From an uncultured bacterium (GTDB lineage: Bacteria; Cyanobacteriota; Vampirovibrionia; Gastranaerophilales; Gastranaerophilaceae), in assembly GCA_947073645.1 (NCBI GenBank), contig CAMTMK010000007.1, positions 16,353-80,352 on the forward strand: DNA of 64,000 bases. Reading direction: 5' to 3'. The notes under the pieces were generated by a model. That model saw nothing but the letters and a program-made list of their open reading frames with translations. It did no database searches and was not told the origin of the DNA. Positions 6,702 through 16,041 of this stretch are shown here, one piece after another. Within the stretch, counting starts at the first letter, position 1. Each line of letters starts with the position of its first letter. Both the position numbers and the translations under genes were made by a program.

Positions 6702-8801
6702 TTGAAAAAACATTTAATAATAACAGCATTAATATTAGCAATATCAAATTGCGCACAGGCAGGAGAACTTGTAAATTCACCTCAAGATTTGGAAAACCTT
6801 GAAACACAATTCTTCGAAGAACCTACATCTCCAATTCCAACCGTAACTGTTATTGAGGGCAGTACAACAAAGCCTATAAAAACAATGCCTCTCTTCAAAA
6901 AAACAAGGATTAAAGTTACAAATTATCTGAGAGAAAGAGAATATAATAAAGCTCAAAAACTTATCGAACAAGAACAAAAAATCCAAAACAAATTTGAAGA
7001 AACTGTTGAACCAGAAGTTTCAAATGTGCAAGAACTGCAAGGCGGAGTAACACAACAAGTAACTACAAACAGTGTTCAACTTGATGCTGATAACATTGAT
7101 TATAATGAAAAAACAATGGATTTAATCGCAACAGGTTCCCCACTATTAACTTTTCCGGCACAAAAAGTTACAATTAAAGCTGACAAAATCATTTATAATA
7201 CAGCTTCCAACACCTTAATCGTACCAGATAAAGTCGAAATTATCAAAGACGGACACAGCATTTTTGGTGAAAATCTCAACGTTAATCTTAATGAAGAAAA
7301 TGCAATTCTTGATAATGTTGAAACAAAAGCTTCATTTATGACAGTTACTGCAAGAAAGTCTGAAATGGATGAGGACTTAATTACATTATATAACGGTCAA
7401 ATGGTATCTAAAGATACTTATATCATGAATTTCCATACAAAAATGGTTGGCGGTGACCGTTTCGGCAGAATGTTTGTTGATGAAGATGACAGAACATATT
7501 TACGTGACGAAGTTGGCGAAACTCCAATAACAATCAAAGCAAAAGAAATTATTATTGATGCAAAGAAAAATACTGATACAATTACATTGAAAAAAGCCAA
7601 AATTCATTTTGGTGATTTCAAATTGTTCACTTTACCTACAATCAAAATGCACACTAACAAACAGCAAGAATATTTTGAAGGCAATTATCCGGAACTTGGT
7701 TCGCGCGGGAAATTCGGTATGTTCTTAGGACCGGGATACACAATAGATACTCCGTTACAAAACGGTTCGACATTAAAACTTATGCCGATTATTAACAAAA
7801 AAAGTGATTTTGGTATCGGCGGATTTTTAAAATATCGAAGTGCAACAAACTTTACTGATTTCGGCTACGGTTCCGGCTCTGATATGTTTTTCTTAAGAGG
7901 TAAACAATATTTAGACGACAAACTTCATATTCAATATGGTATGAATTCATATATGGATGAATGGTTCTTAGGTCGAAGAATGGCTAAATATGATGCAGAA
8001 CTGGTTTATGAAGACAGAGGTGTAATCCCTTCAACCATAGGTGATAAATTAAATTTAAACTTTAGACATCGTTTAGGTTTCGGTTATATGCATAACAGTG
8101 ACTTTAACAGATATGGAGAATCCCTTGACCCGTCTAATATCGGAACAACAAGAACAAGATATATGGCAGAAGCTGCACAAACATTATATCAATATACCGA
8201 CAAAGAAAACCTAAAATCACTTAACTTATCTTTAGTAATGCAAGGCAGTGCTGCTTTATACGGTACAGGTGATACTCAATTTATAGGCCGAATAGGTCCA
8301 AGACTTCATACTCAATATAAATACTGGATGCAAGATATCGGATATTTTGCTTCAGCTTATGAAGACGGTACTCCGTTAAAAGTATATGACACATACAGAT
8401 ACGGTCATGGCTGTATTAATATCCGAGAAGCATTACGCTTGTCAAAATACCTATCTATTGCATGGTCAGGAACTATTAACGTAACAGGAGATTCTCCAAA
8501 CGGAAAACCTTTCCAGGAATGTACATTTATTATATCTCTCGGTCCGGATGATTTAAAATTAAACCTTGGATATGACTGGGTCAGACAACATACATATTTT
8601 GCTATTGCTGTCGCGATGGATACAAAAGGATCTGGAATAGAATATGAAAAAATGGTCATCAAACACCCTGACAGATTGGCAAAACGTAATGATGAACCAG
8701 TCGAACTAAAAGTATTCGGAGAACCACAAACAACAACAGCTAAAAAAATGATGTATGCTGAAGTTATTGATATAGAAGATCCTAATAGGGAAGAATTATA
8801 A
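6702..8801 (+). CDS. LptD/OstA-like outer-membrane protein
   Basis: The protein is 699 residues with a signal peptide (LIITALILAISNCAQAG). From about residue 120 there are OstA/LptA-type beta-jellyroll repeats (VQLDADNIDYNEKTMDLIATG, KAKEIIIDAKKN). A Tyr/Gly-rich C-terminal region of amphipathic strands suits a beta barrel. LptD inserts LPS into the outer leaflet of the outer membrane, and the adjacent lpxI and lpxB support an LPS role. It starts at TTG 6702 after AAGAAGG. Its stop overlaps the next ATG (TAATG). Barrel details differ from proteobacterial LptD, so I keep the -like. Confidence 0.75.
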   Translation: MKKHLIITALILAISNCAQAGELVNSPQDLENLETQFFEEPTSPIPTVTVIEGSTTKPIKTMPLFKKTRIKVTNYLREREYNKAQKLIEQEQKIQNKFEETVEPEVSNVQELQGGVTQQVTTNSVQLDADNIDYNEKTMDLIATGSPLLTFPAQKVTIKADKIIYNTASNTLIVPDKVEIIKDGHSIFGENLNVNLNEENAILDNVETKASFMTVTARKSEMDEDLITLYNGQMVSKDTYIMNFHTKMVGGDRFGRMFVDEDDRTYLRDEVGETPITIKAKEIIIDAKKNTDTITLKKAKIHFGDFKLFTLPTIKMHTNKQQEYFEGNYPELGSRGKFGMFLGPGYTIDTPLQNGSTLKLMPIINKKSDFGIGGFLKYRSATNFTDFGYGSGSDMFFLRGKQYLDDKLHIQYGMNSYMDEWFLGRRMAKYDAELVYEDRGVIPSTIGDKLNLNFRHRLGFGYMHNSDFNRYGESLDPSNIGTTRTRYMAEAAQTLYQYTDKENLKSLNLSLVMQGSAALYGTGDTQFIGRIGPRLHTQYKYWMQDIGYFASAYEDGTPLKVYDTYRYGHGCINIREALRLSKYLSIAWSGTINVTGDSPNGKPFQECTFIISLGPDDLKLNLGYDWVRQHTYFAIAVAMDTKGSGIEYEKMVIKHPDRLAKRNDEPVELKVFGEPQTTTAKKMMYAEVIDIEDPNREEL

Positions 8802-9427
8802 TGTTACATAAATTAAAACAAGAATTAATTGAATATGGCAGACTGGCAGGAGTTAAAAACTTTACCCCGGGGTATTCAGGCAACTTTTCAGCAAGATACG
8901 GGGACAAAATTTTAATAACTTCCTCAGGCTCTGCTAACGGATATTTATCAGAAGAAGAACTTGTTTTAATGGATTTTGACGGCAATTTGATTGAAGGAGC
9001 TAAAAAACCTTCCTCAGAAAAAATGCTTCACGCCGAATTTTATAAACAACGACCCGATGTGAATTATATAATTCATGTTCACTCACCTTATTTAAGCTCA
9101 TTTGCCTGCTGTCATATCCCGTTGGATGAACCGGTAATGGCAGAAAATGTCTTCTATTTCGGACAAATTCCACTGGCTGAATATGGTCTGCCGTCTTCTA
9201 TGGATTTGGTTGAAAAAACTGCAAAATACTTTAAAGAATATGATGCAGTTTTAATGGCAAACCATGGATTTATAGTTGGTGACAAAACGATAAAAGATGC
9301 ATTTTTAAAGCTGGAACTTGCTGAAAGCTATGCTCAGGTTGTACTTAATACAAAATTAATGGGCGGTGCTGTTTTGTTTAACCAAAATCAAGTTGATGAA
9401 ATTAATTCATTAAAGAAAAAATTGTGA
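8801..9427 (+). CDS. class II aldolase/adducin family protein
   Basis: A 208-residue zinc aldolase or epimerase of the fuculose-1-phosphate aldolase family. It shows SSGSANGYLSEEELVLMD (phosphate region), SSEKMLHAEFY with the conserved Glu73, IIHVHSPY with zinc ligands His92 and His94, and ANHGFIVG with His155. These cover the metal triad and catalytic acid. Length is typical. It overlaps the LptD-like gene by one base, so it is co-translated with envelope genes. A role in a surface-sugar or heptose pathway is possible but not shown. Exact substrate unknown. Confidence 0.85.
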   Translation: MLHKLKQELIEYGRLAGVKNFTPGYSGNFSARYGDKILITSSGSANGYLSEEELVLMDFDGNLIEGAKKPSSEKMLHAEFYKQRPDVNYIIHVHSPYLSSFACCHIPLDEPVMAENVFYFGQIPLAEYGLPSSMDLVEKTAKYFKEYDAVLMANHGFIVGDKTIKDAFLKLELAESYAQVVLNTKLMGGAVLFNQNQVDEINSLKKKL

Positions 9428-9453
9428 TATAATTACGGTAAAAGAGGAAAAGT

Positions 9454-10269
9454 ATGTCTTTAATGTTGGAAAATAAACAAGGATTGATAGCTGGTGACGG
9501 GATTTTACCCGTAGAAATGGCTCGTCATGCAAAAGAAAACGGATTTGAAGTTATTTGCGTATCCCTTGCTAATGATAATTTAAAAGAATTAAAAAAATAT
9601 TGTTCAAAAGTTTATTCCTGCCACCCCGGCGAAATGACTAAAATTGAAAATATTTTTGCTGAAAATGAAATCAAACAAGTTACTTTTTTAGGAAAAGTGC
9701 ATAAACGAGTATTATTACAGCTTCATAAATTTGATAAACGTGCTATTGAAATTTTGAAATCTGTAAAAAGACTTAATGACGATGAAGTTATGCTTTTGAT
9801 AGTTAATGAGTTTGAAAAACGTAATATCAAAGTACTTGACCAAACAATTTTTATCAAAAACTTAATGATACCTTCAGGAGTTTTGGGCAGGCTGAAGCCG
9901 ACTGAAAGTCAAATGGAAGATGTTAATTACGGATTTTGGCTTGCAAAAGAAATGGGTAAAGTTGATGTCGGTCAATCTGTTGTAATTAAAGATAAAATGG
10001 CAATGGCAGTTGAAGCAATTGAAGGTACAGACATGTGTATTAAACGCGGATGTAAAAATGCTAAAAAAGGCGCTGTTGTTGTAAAAGTTGCAAAACCGTC
10101 GCAAGATAAAAGATTTGATATTCCTGCAATCGGATTAAGAACTCTAAAAACAATGAGAAAATATAAAGCTTCATTAATAGCAGTTGAAGCTAATGAAACA
10201 ATTATTGTTAATCAAGAAAAAGTAATCAGATATGCAGATAATCACAATATCGTAATAATGGCTGTTTAA
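9454..10269 (+). CDS. lpxI: UDP-2,3-diacylglucosamine diphosphatase LpxI
   Basis: Hydrolyses UDP-2,3-diacylglucosamine to lipid X in lipid A synthesis. This is the LpxI (DUF1009) type used where LpxH is absent. Motifs include GLIAGDGILPVEMARHAKENG at the N-terminus, VTFLGKVHK and GQSVVIKDKMAMAVEAIEG, plus a C-terminal FDIPAIGLRTL segment. The 271-residue length fits. The ribosome binding site AGAGGAAAAGT precedes ATG 9454, and the stop overlaps the ATG of lpxB by one base, so consecutive pathway enzymes are translationally coupled. Confidence 0.93.
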   Translation: MSLMLENKQGLIAGDGILPVEMARHAKENGFEVICVSLANDNLKELKKYCSKVYSCHPGEMTKIENIFAENEIKQVTFLGKVHKRVLLQLHKFDKRAIEILKSVKRLNDDEVMLLIVNEFEKRNIKVLDQTIFIKNLMIPSGVLGRLKPTESQMEDVNYGFWLAKEMGKVDVGQSVVIKDKMAMAVEAIEGTDMCIKRGCKNAKKGAVVVKVAKPSQDKRFDIPAIGLRTLKTMRKYKASLIAVEANETIIVNQEKVIRYADNHNIVIMAV

Positions 10270-11402
10270 TGAAGAAATTATTTATCGTAACAGGAGAATA
10301 TTCCGGAGACATTCACGCATCACATGTAGTGAAAGCTTTGCGCGGACTTAATAATGATATAGAAATTGAAGGTATCGGCGGAGAAAATATGGCTCAAAGC
10401 GGAGTCAAACTTTTTGAAAACCATTCAAAAATGTCGTCTGTCGGACTTTCCCCGCAAATTATTTTTAACCATATTATGCTCGGGAAAAAACTTGTTGATT
10501 ATTTAATTAAAGATTTTAAACCAGATGCCGTTCTTTTAATTGATTACGGCGGATTTAATATTAGAATTGCAGGATTCTTAAAAAAAGCAGGGATAAAAGT
10601 TTTATACTATATTCCTCCACAGGTTTGGGCTAGCAGAAAAGGAAGAATTCACAAAATCAAAAAAAATGTTGATGAAGTTCTTTGTATTTTTCCGTTTGAA
10701 AAACCATTATATGAAAGTTATGGAATAAAAACACATTACTGCGGACACCCTCTTGTTTCACAGTTACCGGCAAGAGCTGATAAAAATGAGTTTTTTGAAA
10801 AACACGGGTTGGATAAAAACAAAAAATTGGTTTCAATTTTTCCTGGTTCAAGGGTGTTTGAACTGAAATATCTTATGAATACTTTTATTAAAACAGCTCA
10901 AGAACTTCAAAAAAAACATCCTGATTTACAATTTTGCGTATCTCATGCGCCAAATTTATCAGATGAAGTTTATAATAAATTTTTGAAAAAGACAGATTTT
11001 AAAGTAATTAAAGGCGAAAATCAAGCATTATTAAGTGTTTCTGATGCTTTAATTTTAGCTTCAGGCACCGTAGCATTGGAAGCTTGTTTATATCAAACCC
11101 CAATGATTATTGCATACAAAGGGCCTTGGTTATTTTATCTTATTTATCTGCTTGTCAGATGTATTAAACGAGTATCTCTACCAAATATTATTGCAGATAA
11201 ATCTATTGTACCTGAAATTATCCAAGGTAATGTGAAAGTTTCTAAAATTTCCTATGAAATTGAACGGTTACTTTATGATATTTCATATAGACAAAACAAT
11301 ATTTCTCAATTAGGCGAAGTAAAAGAACTTTTATCAGAAAAAGTGTCTTCTAAAGAAGTTGCAGAAGCTGTTTACAAAATTTTACAAAACAGTCAAAAAT
11401 AA
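10269..11402 (+). CDS. lpxB: lipid-A-disaccharide synthase LpxB
   Basis: A GT19 glycosyltransferase that condenses lipid X with UDP-diacylglucosamine to give the lipid A disaccharide at the inner membrane. GEYSGDIHASHV at the start, YYIPPQVWASRKGRI near 115-130, PGSRVFELKYL near 193, and ASGTVALEACLYQTPMIIAYK near 265 are hallmark LpxB segments. The 377-residue length is usual. It starts on the last base of lpxI. LpxI and LpxB side by side make an LPS-bearing outer membrane nearly certain. Confidence 0.95.
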   Translation: MKKLFIVTGEYSGDIHASHVVKALRGLNNDIEIEGIGGENMAQSGVKLFENHSKMSSVGLSPQIIFNHIMLGKKLVDYLIKDFKPDAVLLIDYGGFNIRIAGFLKKAGIKVLYYIPPQVWASRKGRIHKIKKNVDEVLCIFPFEKPLYESYGIKTHYCGHPLVSQLPARADKNEFFEKHGLDKNKKLVSIFPGSRVFELKYLMNTFIKTAQELQKKHPDLQFCVSHAPNLSDEVYNKFLKKTDFKVIKGENQALLSVSDALILASGTVALEACLYQTPMIIAYKGPWLFYLIYLLVRCIKRVSLPNIIADKSIVPEIIQGNVKVSKISYEIERLLYDISYRQNNISQLGEVKELLSEKVSSKEVAEAVYKILQNSQK

Positions 11403-11429
11403 CCTCTCTTTTGTGTTTATATATATATA

Positions 11430-13040
11430 ATGATTAATCAGGTAGGCAATAGTAATTCAATGCGAACTTTTCGCGATTTTAAACAACCGCAAAACGGTTA
11501 CTTTATGATGCCTGCCGTACAAGAAGAAATTGAGCAAAAAAAACAGGGAGTTTCAGGGAAAAAGATTGCATTATACGCAATGGGCGCAGGTTTTGGTGTT
11601 CTTGCTTTAATGAAAGGGGTAATGTCAAAATCTTTTGCAAAAGTGCTGGATAAGTGGAAAATTTCACTGGAAAAGAAATTGTCTAAAGACAGCAAATTGA
11701 AGAATTTCTATCGATTTGCACTAAGCAAAGTTGACATTTTCCGCAACAGATTTGAAAGTATTAACAACATTACAACACTAAAAGATATTGCTGTTCAACG
11801 ATTAATGTACGGCAAAAAAGGTCAACGAACCTTTACACGCAGAATACATGAAGGTATAACAGGATTTTTTGATAAAATCAGCCGACGTACAGTAAATTCA
11901 TCATATGCCAAAACACATAAACGATTTGCCACCTTAAACGAGCAAATGGAAGTGATAAATGAAAGATTATTACATAATGACCCTAATAATCAACAAATTA
12001 AAGAAACAATTAATGCAATAAGAAACCGAATGCTCACTGTTAATACAGGACTTGAAAAAGGTTTTGGCATTAATGCAAGAACTGCAAGGCTTCGTCAGAT
12101 GAATAATGCTTCAGAAGGCTTGTTCGACTATTTCTGGAATGCAAGTTTAAGTGATGTACGAAACTTCAAATCAAAAAATATGTGGAGTTCCTACATTGCA
12201 GAAGATTACCTGCTTCCGCATAAAATGAAAATGGCGAACGAAACTGGTATTTTACGACAAGCAATAACACATGATATCAATGACAGCTACAAAGCATCAA
12301 TCAAAGCCTTTGACAATATTCAAAAATTTATTAATCCAAAAGATACAAAAACAAATGCTGTGCTAAATGAATTACGCAACAAACTTGCGAGATATAAAAA
12401 ATTATCAGGCGAAGATGAAATTTTAAAACGCCAAGAACTTAATCAGGAAATAATTGCAAATCTAAAACGCCTATCCTCAACATTCAATTCCGGAGGATAT
12501 GAACCTCAAGCAATGAGCGCTATTTCAAATTATGTAAAAGAAGTTGAAACTATTATCTCAAAAGGTTCAAAAGGCGAATTACAGGAAATTTTAACACTTT
12601 ACAAAAAAGTTTTGCCTAGATCAGAATACCTTAAACTCAAAAAACAAGTTCAAAACGCAGTAAAATCACTCGACCACTCAATTGATACAGAAACCAATAA
12701 GTATTTTGATAAAGCAAGAGACTTAAAACTTGGTGCAGCCCCGACTGATGTAATATCAATCCTCGGAACTGTAGGCGCAGTCGGCTGGTTCTTAGGCAAA
12801 TCTAAAGACAAAGACGAAAAAATATCTGCTTCATTAAAATACGGAATCCCTGCAGTCGGTGCAATTGCAACTTCTTTATACTGCACAGCAAGACTTATTT
12901 CTGGCGGAAAAGCATTATTATTTGGTTTACTTTCCGGCTGGGCAATAAATAAAGTCGGAGTTTTTACAGATCAAGTCCGCAAGCAATATGCTCTGAATGT
13001 TTCTTTCCAAAACAAAAAAGCTCAACCGGATAAAGTATAA
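11430..13040 (+). CDS. lineage-type membrane protein (536 aa), paralogue family member
   Basis: Not recognised from characterised families. It has one hydrophobic segment near residues 46-64 (IALYAMGAGFGVLALMKGV), a long charged helical middle (about 70-430), and two or three hydrophobic segments near the C-terminus. EKISASLKYGIPAVGAI at about 465 matches the motif seen before a hydrophobic segment in the proteins at 16038, 49153, 49734 and 51904. No Shine-Dalgarno precedes ATG 11430, where the DNA is an alternating TA tract. An in-frame ATG at 11460 is an alternative start. Separate from lpxB by 27 bases. Confidence 0.65.
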   Translation: MINQVGNSNSMRTFRDFKQPQNGYFMMPAVQEEIEQKKQGVSGKKIALYAMGAGFGVLALMKGVMSKSFAKVLDKWKISLEKKLSKDSKLKNFYRFALSKVDIFRNRFESINNITTLKDIAVQRLMYGKKGQRTFTRRIHEGITGFFDKISRRTVNSSYAKTHKRFATLNEQMEVINERLLHNDPNNQQIKETINAIRNRMLTVNTGLEKGFGINARTARLRQMNNASEGLFDYFWNASLSDVRNFKSKNMWSSYIAEDYLLPHKMKMANETGILRQAITHDINDSYKASIKAFDNIQKFINPKDTKTNAVLNELRNKLARYKKLSGEDEILKRQELNQEIIANLKRLSSTFNSGGYEPQAMSAISNYVKEVETIISKGSKGELQEILTLYKKVLPRSEYLKLKKQVQNAVKSLDHSIDTETNKYFDKARDLKLGAAPTDVISILGTVGAVGWFLGKSKDKDEKISASLKYGIPAVGAIATSLYCTARLISGGKALLFGLLSGWAINKVGVFTDQVRKQYALNVSFQNKKAQPDKV

Positions 13041-13072
13041 CAATTTATTTATTTTCTGCTAAAATCGTTGTC

Positions 13073-14086
13073 ATGAATATTAAAGAGAAATTAGAACAAC
13101 GCGAAATCGATAATTTATCAGAATTTGCAACAAAAAGCAGATTTACAAAAGGCAGAAAAAAAGAATCTGCACCCTGCGATATGAGAACAGAATTTCAACG
13201 CGACAGGGACAAAATTTTACATTCAAAAGCATTCAGACGTTTAAAACACAAAACTCAAGTGTTTTTATCACCGTTTGACGACCATTTCAGAACACGTTTA
13301 ACACATACTCTTGAAGTTTCGCAAATCGCAAGAACTATAGCTCGAGCTTTAGATATGAATGAAGATTTAGCCGAAGCTATAGCATTAGGGCACGATTTGG
13401 GACATACACCATTCGGGCACTGCGGAGAAGGTGTTTTAAATGAACTTGTAAAAGGCGGATTTCATCACAATATCCAAAGCGTAAGAGTGGTTGAAGTATT
13501 GGAAGATTTGAACCTTTGCGCTGAAACAATCGACGGGATTTTAACTCACACCTGGGGCTTTACTCCCAAAACTCCCGAAGCGCAAATAGTTCAACTTGCA
13601 GATAAAATCGCATATATTAACCACGATATAGAAGACAGTATCCGTGCTGGAATTATATCTGAAAGCGACTTGCCAAAAGATTGTATTGATTATTTTTCAT
13701 CAGTTCAAACAAAACGTTTAAACATAATGATTAATGAAATTATAAAAAACTCAATAGGTAAGCCAAATGTATCAATGAGCGAAGAAGCATGGCATTACAC
13801 AACAAAACTCAGAGAATGGATGTTCGAAAATGTCTATATTGATTCTCCCGCAAAATTAGAGGAAAAAAAGGCTAAAAACGTAATAAAAGAATTATTTTAC
13901 CTATATTGCGATATGCTTAAACCCGTTTGCGAAGAAAGAAAGATAGAACGTATCGTAACTGACTATATTTCAGGAATGACAGACAGATATGCTGTTGAAA
14001 AGTTTAAAGAAAACTTTATCCCAAAAGGTTTGCAGACAGGTGCAAGAGAAGATTATCTTTTCAAACTTGCAAATTTAGTTGATTAA
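13073..14086 (+). CDS. dgt: deoxyguanosinetriphosphate triphosphohydrolase-like protein (dGTPase)
   Basis: A 337-residue HD-domain phosphohydrolase releasing triphosphate from dNTPs. It has AFRRLKHKTQVF, RLTHTLEVSQIAR (metal His78) and ALGHDLGHTPFGHCGE (the HD pair His107/Asp108), followed by an Asp-bearing QLADKIAYINHDIED helix. This is the short bacterial dGTPase-like type. There is no Shine-Dalgarno before ATG 13073. TAAAAT (13060-13065) lies 7 bases upstream with a weak -35 (ATAACA, 13037-13042), so the transcript may be leaderless. Confidence 0.92.
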   Translation: MNIKEKLEQREIDNLSEFATKSRFTKGRKKESAPCDMRTEFQRDRDKILHSKAFRRLKHKTQVFLSPFDDHFRTRLTHTLEVSQIARTIARALDMNEDLAEAIALGHDLGHTPFGHCGEGVLNELVKGGFHHNIQSVRVVEVLEDLNLCAETIDGILTHTWGFTPKTPEAQIVQLADKIAYINHDIEDSIRAGIISESDLPKDCIDYFSSVQTKRLNIMINEIIKNSIGKPNVSMSEEAWHYTTKLREWMFENVYIDSPAKLEEKKAKNVIKELFYLYCDMLKPVCEERKIERIVTDYISGMTDRYAVEKFKENFIPKGLQTGAREDYLFKLANLVD

Positions 14087-14095
14087 AATTATAAT
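14067..14095 (+). promoter_or_regulatory. promoter, predicted leaderless
   Basis: TTGCAA (14067-14072), 17 bases, TATAAT (14090-14095), six bases, ATG at 14102. The -35 box lies inside the 3' end of dgt. No Shine-Dalgarno is present. Confidence 0.7.
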
Positions 14096-14101
14096 AAACA
14101 T

Positions 14102-14791
14102 ATGAGAGCAGAATTATTAGGCTTTAAAATAGATACATATAATTTTGAAAGCGCAGTAGAATACGCAAAAACAATATCTGGTCAGGTAGTTACAATTAAT
14201 CCTGAAATGATGTCTAATCCCGATATGAAAGAAATTGTCAACTCGGCAGAACTTGTTATTCCTGACGGTATCGGTGTTGAAATAGGTTTACGTATTTCAG
14301 GTTACAATGTCAGAAGAATTCCCGGTATTCAATTTGCACACAGAATGCTTCAAGAATGTGATTCTGTTGCATTGGTCGGTGCAAAACCTGAAGTTATTGA
14401 ACTGGCTTGCAAAAATCTTAAAGAAGAAATTAACAATTTGAATATTGTTTACACGCAAGACGGCTATTTTAAAGATGACGAAAGAGTTTTAGATGAATTA
14501 AAACAGGCTAATCCGCGCCTTGTATTATGCGCACTAGGCTCACCAAAACAAGAATTATTTATAATCAAAGCAAAAAAATTATTACCGAACGCATTGTTTA
14601 TAGGTGTTGGAGGAAGCTTTGACGTTTGGTCAGGAATGGTTGAAAGAGCTCCTGAAATTTATCAAAAATTAGGGCTGGAATGGTTATACAGAACAGTTAA
14701 AGAACCGCAGAGGTTTAAAAGGATTTTCCCAACGTTACCGTTATTTATGTTAAGAGTTTTGCGCGACAGAATTATTCCAAAAGGAGTTTAA
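14102..14791 (+). CDS. WecG/TagA/CpsF family glycosyltransferase
   Basis: A 229-residue GT26 transferase that adds N-acetylmannosamine or a related sugar to a lipid-linked acceptor for surface polysaccharide. Typical segments are VVTINPEMM, LVIPDGIGVEIGLRISG, RIPGIQFAHRML, VYTQDGYFKDDE and LGSPKQELFI, with the C-terminal RAPEIYQKLGLEWLYRTVKE. The donor and acceptor cannot be read from sequence. It has its own sigma70 promoter giving a leaderless start. The transketolase half begins on the next base after its stop. Confidence 0.9.
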   Translation: MRAELLGFKIDTYNFESAVEYAKTISGQVVTINPEMMSNPDMKEIVNSAELVIPDGIGVEIGLRISGYNVRRIPGIQFAHRMLQECDSVALVGAKPEVIELACKNLKEEINNLNIVYTQDGYFKDDERVLDELKQANPRLVLCALGSPKQELFIIKAKKLLPNALFIGVGGSFDVWSGMVERAPEIYQKLGLEWLYRTVKEPQRFKRIFPTLPLFMLRVLRDRIIPKGV

Positions 14792-15613
14792 ATGTTAACA
14801 GATATTGAAGTAAAAAAATTAGAAGAATTATGCAGAGAAAGCAGACAAAACATCCTTAAAATGGTTTATAATGCACAATCTGGACACATTGGCGGAGCTT
14901 TATCTTCAACTGAAATAATGACAGTACTTTATCACAAATGTATGAAAACCTGCCCGAAATGGACTAAGGATAAAGAATTCCAAAACCGCGACAGATTTGT
15001 ACTTTCAAAAGGTCATGCATCTTCAATTCTTTATTCTGTTTTAGCACAACTTGGCTTCTTTCCTAAAGAAGAACTTATGACATTTAGACTTTTCGGTTCA
15101 AGACTTCAAGGTCACCCTGTGCCAATCTGCCCCGGGATTGATGTTGCAACAGGTTCGCTCGGACAAGGCTTATCTATAGCCTGCGGAATTGCAATGGCTT
15201 TGAGACTGGATAAAAATCCGGCTCACGTGTTTTGTTTAATGGGGGACGGAGAACTTCAAGAAGGCAGTGTATGGGAAGCGTTTATGCACGGTGCACACGA
15301 AAATCTGGATAACATCGTAGCAATTATCGATAGAAACAGACTGCAAATCGACGGCTGCACTGAAAACGTAAAATCATTGGACAACCTGACTGAAAAAATT
15401 AAGTCATTCAACTGGGACGTAATTGAAGTTGACGGCCATGACATTCGCGCAATCTACGATGCAATAGAAAAAGCCAAACAACACAATAAACCAATTGCAA
15501 TAATTGCTAATACAGTTAAAGGCAAAGGCGTTTCATTTATGGAAAACAATGCCGGATGGCATGGTAAAGCACCTAATAAAGAAGATTTTGAAAGAGCATA
15601 CGCAGAATTATGA
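14792..15613 (+). CDS. transketolase, N-terminal subunit only
   Basis: A 273-residue thiamine-diphosphate-binding half of a split transketolase. SGHIGGALSSTEIMTVLY, FVLSKGHASSILYSVLAQ and GSLGQGLSIACGIA are present. GDGELQEGSVWEAF with RNRLQIDG gives the GDG...N metal/ThDP signature. Split enzymes normally have the pyrimidine-binding C-terminal half immediately downstream; here a YhcH protein follows instead. The partner must be elsewhere or the protein acts in a different pair. Start AAAGGAGTTTAAATG is clear. Confidence 0.88.
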   Translation: MLTDIEVKKLEELCRESRQNILKMVYNAQSGHIGGALSSTEIMTVLYHKCMKTCPKWTKDKEFQNRDRFVLSKGHASSILYSVLAQLGFFPKEELMTFRLFGSRLQGHPVPICPGIDVATGSLGQGLSIACGIAMALRLDKNPAHVFCLMGDGELQEGSVWEAFMHGAHENLDNIVAIIDRNRLQIDGCTENVKSLDNLTEKIKSFNWDVIEVDGHDIRAIYDAIEKAKQHNKPIAIIANTVKGKGVSFMENNAGWHGKAPNKEDFERAYAEL

Positions 15614-16041
15614 TTACAGACAATATCAAAAACCTAAAAAATTACAATATTGTATCACCCAAAGTTGCAGATTTTTTATTAAACCTGCCAGCTGATGCCG
15701 GTCATTATGAAATTGATGACACCGCTTATGCAAATATTGATATTTATAATACAAAATCCATAGAAAACTGCAAATTCGAAGCTCATAAAAAATATATCGA
15801 CATCCAAATGCTTCTTGAAGGCACAGAAGAACTTGATTACATAAGCACTGATGGCTTAAGTATTAGTGAAGAATATAATGCTGACAGAGATGTAATGTTT
15901 TTTCACAACCCAGAAAAAACTCCCGATACATTACAACTGGAACCATTTAAATTTGCATTAATTTATCCGCATGAAGCTCACAGACCTCAAATGGGCAATG
16001 GACAACAAGTTAAAAAAGTGGTTGTAAAAATAGCAGTCTAA
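15610..16041 (+). CDS. YhcH/YjgK/YiaL family protein
   Basis: A 143-residue cupin-like protein of the family that includes YhcH and EbgC, linked to sialic acid and other sugar catabolism, probably as anomerases or sugar-binding accessory proteins. GHYEIDDTAYANID, FEAHKKYIDIQMLLEGTE and FALIYPHEAHRPQM match the family, including the His residues of the metal site. It overlaps the transketolase gene by four bases (ATGA), so the two are coupled and may serve one carbohydrate route. Confidence 0.85.
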   Translation: MITDNIKNLKNYNIVSPKVADFLLNLPADAGHYEIDDTAYANIDIYNTKSIENCKFEAHKKYIDIQMLLEGTEELDYISTDGLSISEEYNADRDVMFFHNPEKTPDTLQLEPFKFALIYPHEAHRPQMGNGQQVKKVVVKIAV

